A DNA stretch of 6,625 nucleotides from Betaproteobacteria bacterium (GTDB lineage: Bacteria > Pseudomonadota > Gammaproteobacteria > Burkholderiales > SG8-39), in contig JAEKLK010000059.1 in NCBI GenBank assembly GCA_019509895.1, positions 1 through 6,625 of the forward strand, written 5' to 3'. Both the position numbers and the translations under genes were made by a program. Shown one piece after another: positions 5,561 to 6,625 of the stretch. Each line of letters starts with the position of its first letter. Positions within the stretch are counted from its first letter, which is position 1. The notes beneath the pieces were generated by a model that was not told where the DNA came from, ran no database searches, and saw nothing but the letters and a program-made list of their open reading frames with translations.

Positions 5561-6625
5561 GCCACCTTCATCTTCGCCTTCGGCTCCGGGTACGGGTAGA
5601 GCATGTTGAGCGCCACCGATTGCCCGCTCGCCTGGACGATGCGTACGTGCTCGCGCCGCAACTCGCGCGCGTGCCGCACGCCGCACGAGTGCGCGATCAT
5701 GTCGATCTCCCGGTTCATGTTCATCGCGTAGTTCGCGACCCGCAGGTATTTCTCTTCCACCACCAGCGCGCGCTGCAGGCGCTTGTTGTGCGTCGTGACG
5801 CCGGTCGGGCAGGTGTTCTGGTGGCAGCGCAGCGCCTGGATGCAGCCGAGCGAGAACATGAAGCCGCGCGCGGTGTTGATGAAGTCGGCGCCGACGCAGA
5901 GCGCCCACGCCGCCTTTGCCGAAGTCACCAGTTTGCCGGAGGCGACCACGCGCACGCGGCTGCGCAGCCCGGTTTCGATCAGCGCGTCGACCACCCGCGG
6001 CAGCGCCTCCTCGATGGAAAGCCCCATGTGGTCGGCGAGCGCCTGCGGCGCCGCGCCCGAGCCGCCCTCGCCGCCGTCGATGGCGAGGAAGTCCGGCGCG
6101 AATTCAAGGCCGCGGCGATGCACGAACTCGGCCATCTCGTTCATGAAGCGCCAGCCGCCGACCGCGGTTTTGATGCCGATCGGCCTGCCGGTGAGGTCGC
6201 GCATCCAGGCAATCTTCTCCAGCAGCTCTGCCATGGTGGAAATATCGCGATGCCGGTTCGGGCTGATCGAGTCGCGCCACTCGGGGATGCCGCGGATGTG
6301 CGCAATCTCGGGCGTCACCTTGGGCCCGGGCAGCACGCCGCCTTTGCCCGGCTTCGCGCCCTGGGAGAGCTTGATCTCGAAAGCGCGCACCACGCGCGAG
6401 AGCTCGAGCAGCCGATCGGTGGAGAAGTTGCCCTGCGCGTCGCGCACGCCGTATTTCGCCGTGCCGATCTGCATGATCACGTCGGCGCCGCCCTCGACGT
6501 GGTAAGGCGAGAGGCCGCCCTCGCCCGTATCGAGCCAGCAGCCCGCAACGGCCGCGCCCTTGGACAGGGACCTGACCGCCGGAGCGGAGATCGCGCCGAA
6601 GCTCATGCCGCTGACGTTGACGATC
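5557..6625 (-). CDS. FMN-binding glutamate synthase-family protein, 5' part missing
   Basis: The window holds the last 355 residues. Reading is open to the right edge through IVNVSG-MSFGAIS, a conserved internal motif, so the Met at 6606 is not the true start. Numbering from that Met, it carries the family FMN/2-oxoglutarate domain: GKGGVLPGPKVTPEIAHIRG (88-105), SISPNRHRDIS (113-123), IKTAVGG (145-151) and DGGEGGSGAAPQAL (177-190). The cysteines C255-x5-C261-x4-C266 in GCIQALRCHQNTCPTGVTTH match the 3Fe-4S ligands of glutamate synthase. The protein ends about 80 residues after the cluster, with no room for the C-terminal GltB beta-helix domain. It therefore fits the short stand-alone (YerD or archaeal-like) group rather than classical GltB. 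The substrate is unproven; some members may not make glutamate. The stop overlaps the next gene's GTG. Confidence 0.92.
   Translation of the reverse strand, partial: IVNVSGMSFGAISAPAVRSLSKGAAVAGCWLDTGEGGLSPYHVEGGADVIMQIGTAKYGVRDAQGNFSTDRLLELSRVVRAFEIKLSQGAKPGKGGVLPGPKVTPEIAHIRGIPEWRDSISPNRHRDISTMAELLEKIAWMRDLTGRPIGIKTAVGGWRFMNEMAEFVHRRGLEFAPDFLAIDGGEGGSGAAPQALADHMGLSIEEALPRVVDALIETGLRSRVRVVASGKLVTSAKAAWALCVGADFINTARGFMFSLGCIQALRCHQNTCPTGVTTHNKRLQRALVVEEKYLRVANYAMNMNREIDMIAHSCGVRHARELRREHVRIVQASGQSVALNMLYPYPEPKAKMKVA

Noticed and set aside
5561..5908. Upstream extension of the small exported protein to 5908
   Set aside because: This part lies inside the glutamate synthase-like coding sequence in another frame and is arginine-rich nonsense. 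The signal peptide begins only at GTG 5560.
5783..6505. 240-codon plus-strand frame opposite the glutamate synthase-like gene
   Set aside because: It is serine/arginine-rich antisense to strongly conserved FMN and 3Fe-4S motifs and has no recognisable domain of its own.

Overview
This is a GC-rich proteobacterial chromosome segment. The GC-rich third codon positions, the bacterial-type topoisomerase IB, the large MscS channel and several outer-membrane beta-barrel proteins suggest a Betaproteobacterium or a close relative; the lineage is inferred, not proven. All seven real genes lie on the minus strand and are tightly packed. No tRNA, rRNA, CRISPR array, insertion sequence or phage gene is visible, and no gene-free stretch exceeds 63 bases.

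Read in the direction of transcription (right to left), the genes fall into three blocks. Block 1 (6625 to 4167) holds the 3' part of an FMN-binding, 3Fe-4S glutamate synthase-family protein, a small exported helical protein with two cysteines, and a DNA topoisomerase IB with a complete catalytic set. Their ends overlap. Block 2 (4103 to 793) holds a 720-residue MscS-family mechanosensitive channel whose stop codon overlaps the apparent start of a POTRA-less BamA/TamA-like outer-membrane barrel. That barrel protein has a good signal peptide but no ATG, GTG or TTG in front of it, so a CTG start is proposed. Block 3 (729 to 1) holds a small coiled-coil protein resembling the sll1863 stress-response family, joined by an ATGA overlap to an OmpA/opacity-like outer-membrane protein that runs off the window.

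The most interesting signal is regulatory. The two inter-block gaps are both 63 bases long. Each is associated with the same element in the same orientation: a GGACC-AA-GGTCC palindrome, then AAT and a CCGNCGG half, 21 of 23 positions identical. One copy precedes the mscS block and the other precedes the stress-protein block. This suggests a shared operator or promoter for an envelope or osmotic stress regulon: a channel, a barrel protein, a coiled-coil stress protein and a second barrel protein. The regulator itself is not in the window.
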